Shown: positions 7,136 through 8,735 of the stretch, piece by piece
How positions within the stretch are numbered: the stretch's first letter is position 1
Layout of the letters: every line of letters starts with the position of its first letter
Source of the DNA: Lachnospiraceae bacterium
Lineage (GTDB): Bacteria; Bacillota; Clostridia; Lachnospirales; Lachnospiraceae
NCBI GenBank assembly: GCA_024697505.1
Contig: JAILFQ010000283.1
Span: 1 to 8,735, forward strand
Length of the DNA stretch: 8,735 nucleotides
Reading direction: 5' to 3'
Made by a program: the position numbers and the translations under genes
The notes under the pieces: model-generated
Seen by the model: only the letters and a program-made list of their open reading frames with translations
Database searches by the model: none
Told to the model about the DNA's origin: nothing

Positions 7136-7901
7136 TATAATTAAGGCTTTTGAAAAGGGTAAGGCTTTTATTCCTTTTATAACCTGCGGAGACCCGGACC
7201 TTGAAACAACAGGTAAAATAGTACGTGCCGCTGTGGAAAACGGCGCAGACCTTATAGAACTTGGAATTCCTTTTTCGGATCCCACGGCAGAAGGACCTGT
7301 AATACAAGGCGCAAATTTAAGAGCTCTTAAAGGTGGAATAACCACAGATAAAATATTTGCCATTGTAAAGGAATTACGAAAAGACGTTAAGATCCCCATG
7401 GTTTTTATGACCTACGCAAACGTTGTATTTTCTTATGGTGCAGACAAGTTTATTTCCACCTGTAGGGATATTGAAATAGACGGACTTATTCTTCCGGACC
7501 TGCCTTTTGAAGAAAAAGAAGAGTTTCTTCCGCTGTGCCACAAATACGGAGTAGACCTTATCTCCCTCATTGCACCTACGTCCGAAAAGCGCATTGCAAT
7601 GATAGCAAGAGAAGCAGAGGGTTTTATATATCTTGTTTCCAGTCTTGGGGTAACGGGAATGAGAAGCGAGATCAATACAGATCTTGAATCCATAGTTAAG
7701 GTTATTAGAGAAAATGCTCATGTTCCTTGTGCTATCGGCTTTGGAATATCCACACCTGAACAGGCCCGGAAAATGGCCGGAATATCCGACGGGGCAATAG
7801 TGGGGTCTGCTATCATTAAGATTGTGGAGCAGTATGGAAAAGATGCCGCTCCTTACGTAGGAAGCTATATAAAGTCCATGACGGAAAATCTGGTATTATA
7901 A
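7128..7901 (+). CDS. trpA: Tryptophan synthase alpha chain
   Basis: TrpA cleaves indole-3-glycerol phosphate and passes indole through the tunnel to TrpB. The 257-aa barrel has FITCGDPD (17-24) and the catalytic Glu44 in [10 protein letters not shown] (43-52). The expected second catalytic residue, Asp60 of E. coli in the ADGP motif, is Glu55 here ([10 protein letters not shown], 53-62). The loop [15 protein letters not shown] differs from the enterobacterial type but keeps the Tyr and GVTG. I believe this TAEGP/SSLGVTG form occurs in other Clostridia (from memory), so activity is probably intact. Start ATG 7128 was chosen over an in-frame ATG at 7092 because GGGGAGG (7115-7121) precedes it and the N-terminus then fits the family. 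The last codons belong to the first copy of a tandem repeat that continues downstream. Confidence 0.96.
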   Translation: MSNIIKAFEKGKAFIPFITCGDPDLETTGKIVRAAVENGADLIELGIPFSDPTAEGPVIQGANLRALKGGITTDKIFAIVKELRKDVKIPMVFMTYANVVFSYGADKFISTCRDIEIDGLILPDLPFEEKEEFLPLCHKYGVDLISLIAPTSEKRIAMIAREAEGFIYLVSSLGVTGMRSEINTDLESIVKVIRENAHVPCAIGFGISTPEQARKMAGISDGAIVGSAIIKIVEQYGKDAAPYVGSYIKSMTENLVL

Positions 7902-7976
7902 AACTTGATCATTATGGTTATTCTGATAAAAGAAATCTGGTATTATAAAATTTAATCATTTTGGTTATTCTAATAA
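7886..7976. repeat. Imperfect 44-bp tandem duplication at the 3' end of trpA
   Basis: Copies at 7886-7929 and 7933-7976 match at 40 of 44 bases (period 47). The first copy includes the last trpA codons and stop (AAATCTGGTATTATAA), so the second looks like a duplicated trpA tail. Neither copy forms a clear terminator and no T-tract follows. The four differences show that it is not very recent. It fills most of the 129-base gap before the transporter gene. Confidence 0.85.
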
Positions 7977-8023
7977 GGTTAGATTGATTGTATATTACTT
8001 TCAAAATTAATCTACCAAGGAGA
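7977..8023 (+). promoter_or_regulatory. Hairpin abutting the ribosome site of the ECF gene
   Basis: GGT plus AGATTGATT (7977-7979 and 7981-7989, T7980 bulged) can pair with AATTAATCT plus ACC (8005-8016), giving 12 pairs including one G-U and a 15-base loop. The ribosome site AAGGAG (8017-8022) follows directly and the ATG is 8 bases further on. There is no T-run, so it is not an intrinsic terminator. It may affect translation or mRNA stability. I found no convincing promoter in 7902-8030. Confidence 0.4.
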
Positions 8024-8030
8024 AAACAAA

Positions 8031-8588
8031 ATGAACAACGAAGGCAAAAGCTCATCTTTAAAAGTGACAGACAGAACCAAATGGGTTGTTATTGTAGGAC
8101 TTTTTATGGCACTTAACATTGTAATGTCAATGTCCTTTTTTTCAATACCTGTACCCGGAGGACATCTGTACCTTTGCGATCTTATCATTTGTACGGCGGC
8201 ACTTTTACTGGATCCTGTAGGAGCTTTTGTTGTGGGAGGTGTAGGTTCTTTTATAGGAGACATGCTTTTTTATCCTCTTCCTATGTTTGTGTCTCTTGCA
8301 ACACACGGGCTTCAGGCAGTGGTAATTTCTCTTATAAGCCATTCTTCCAACAAAGGAGTTTTTAAGAAGCCGGAAGTGAAGGCTCTTGTTGCAACTCTTG
8401 CGGGAGCTGTTATAATGGTTACCGGTTACACACTTGGAAAAATATTTGTGTACAGCACCTTTGAATATGCAATGATGAAACTTCCTTACGAGATAGCACA
8501 GGCTCTTATTGGTGTTATAGGATCTGTACTTCTTTGCTACAAGGCAGGACTTGCAAAGATTTACAGGAAAATAGTTGAAGATAAATAG
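8031..8588 (+). CDS. ECF-type transporter S component (substrate-binding membrane subunit)
   Basis: The product is a 185-aa integral membrane protein. It resembles the S components of energy-coupling-factor vitamin importers, most like the family annotated as ECF-type riboflavin transporter S component (PF07155). Supporting segments are PVPGGHLYLCDLIICTAALL (40-59), the short helix DPVGAFVVGGVGSFIGDMLF (61-80), HGLQAV (92-97) and LPYEIAQALIGVIG (151-164) before the last helix. Predicted helices lie near 16-37, 47-60, 62-79, 85-103, 117-140 and 151-172. S components bind the substrate and need a shared EcfA/A'/T module encoded elsewhere; none is in view. ATG 8031 has a good AAGGAG site. The substrate cannot be read from the sequence. 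The position after trpA without a visible terminator suggests, as inference only, tryptophan or an aromatic precursor. Confidence 0.78.
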   Translation: MNNEGKSSSLKVTDRTKWVVIVGLFMALNIVMSMSFFSIPVPGGHLYLCDLIICTAALLLDPVGAFVVGGVGSFIGDMLFYPLPMFVSLATHGLQAVVISLISHSSNKGVFKKPEVKALVATLAGAVIMVTGYTLGKIFVYSTFEYAMMKLPYEIAQALIGVIGSVLLCYKAGLAKIYRKIVEDK

Positions 8589-8607
8589 AAGTGCTGTATG
8601 TTGAAGG

Positions 8608-8629
8608 ATTACAACAGAATTGTTGTAAT
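8608..8629. repeat. Perfect 9-bp inverted repeat downstream of the ECF gene
   Basis: ATTACAACA (8608-8616) and TGTTGTAAT (8621-8629) flank a GAAT loop. No T-run follows, so it is a poor terminator. It could be an operator for the next gene or an mRNA hairpin. Its 3' arm overlaps the first unit of the adjoining 14-bp repeats. Confidence 0.6.
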
Positions 8630-8665
8630 AGAGAGACTGTAATAGAAAGATTGCAATAGAAAGGC
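8624..8665 (+). repeat. Three tandem 14-bp repeats
   Basis: Units TGTAATAGAGAGAC (8624-8637), TGTAATAGAAAGAT (8638-8651) and TGCAATAGAAAGGC (8652-8665) follow one another without gaps. Units 1 and 2 differ at 2 positions and units 2 and 3 at 3. The purine-rich half of the last unit (AGAAAGG) sits 7 bases before the next ATG and is its only plausible ribosome site. Confidence 0.75.
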
Positions 8666-8671
8666 ATTAAA

Positions 8672-8735
8672 ATGGATTACGATAAGATAGTAAACGAAAG
8701 CAGACAGGCGGTAAGTGAAATAGTGGAAACCTCCG
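8672..8735 (+). CDS. Start of an unidentified gene, cut by the window end
   Basis: An open frame begins at ATG 8672 and runs off the end after 21 codons: MDYDKIVNESRQAVSEIVET and then S. AGAAAGG (8659-8664) gives reasonable ribosome-site spacing, and the gene lies on the same strand 83 bases after the ECF gene. The charged, helical N-terminus vaguely recalls the TIGR01440/YwlG family of small conserved proteins, but 21 residues are too few to assign a function. Confidence 0.55.
   Translation, partial: MDYDKIVNESRQAVSEIVETS

Noticed and set aside
6794..7399. 201-codon minus-strand frame across the trpB/trpA junction
   Set aside because: It runs opposite two strongly conserved enzymes, and its translation shows no domain or plausible start.
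7902..8030. Riboswitch or sigma-A promoter for the ECF gene
   Set aside because: No known aptamer pattern was recognised, and the TATATT at 7991-7996 has no matching -35 at 16-18 bp.
8608..8629. Intrinsic terminator after the ECF gene
   Set aside because: The stem is AT-rich and no T-run follows the 3' arm.
8624..8665. CRISPR array
   Set aside because: The units are 14 bp, directly adjacent, without spacers and imperfect.

Overview
The window looks like chromosomal DNA of a low-to-moderate-GC Gram-positive bacterium of the class Clostridia, possibly Lachnospiraceae. That placement is an inference from the T-box-controlled trp operon, the strong AGGAGG-type ribosome sites, the separate trpG and trpD genes and the style of the TrpA sequence. 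No ribosomal RNA or other taxonomic marker is present.

Layout. (1) Bases 1-1106 hold an sdpR-sdpI-like pair: a small cysteine-free ArsR-family repressor overlapping a six-helix SdpI-family membrane protein. A single promoter drives them and two near-identical AT-rich palindromes flank it. (2) Bases 1107-1497 are a leader: a consensus sigma-A promoter, a complete T-box riboswitch with a UGG (Trp) specifier and a UGGC acceptor-pairing bulge, its intrinsic terminator, and then a second intrinsic-terminator-like hairpin just before trpE. (3) Bases 1498-7901 are an intact trpEGDCFBA operon. It encodes every enzyme from chorismate to tryptophan, with neighbouring genes overlapping or 2 bases apart. 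(4) Bases 7902-8030 contain a tandem duplication of the 3' end of trpA and a hairpin next to a ribosome site, but no clear terminator. (5) Bases 8031-8588 encode an ECF-type transporter S component. (6) Bases 8589-8735 contain a 9-bp palindrome, three 14-bp tandem repeats and the first 21 codons of an unidentified gene.

How it works together. When uncharged tRNA-Trp accumulates, the T-box should switch from its terminator to its antiterminator and let RNA polymerase reach trpE. TrpE and TrpG make anthranilate; TrpD, TrpF and TrpC convert it to indole-3-glycerol phosphate; TrpA and TrpB finish tryptophan. TrpE keeps the N-terminal LLES-type motif expected for feedback inhibition. Because no terminator is visible after trpA, the ECF S component may be co-expressed and may bring in tryptophan or a related compound; this is inference. 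The SdpR/SdpI pair is a separate unit, probably for self-immunity or envelope stress, and has no toxin genes in view. It has no terminator of its own, so its transcripts should run into the trp leader.

Most of the window is well-understood biology. The points most worth checking are the second hairpin after the T-box, the paired operators around the sdpR promoter, the transporter linked to trp, the short tandem repeats and a Glu in place of the catalytic Asp of TrpA. I see no convincing evidence of a wholly new system.
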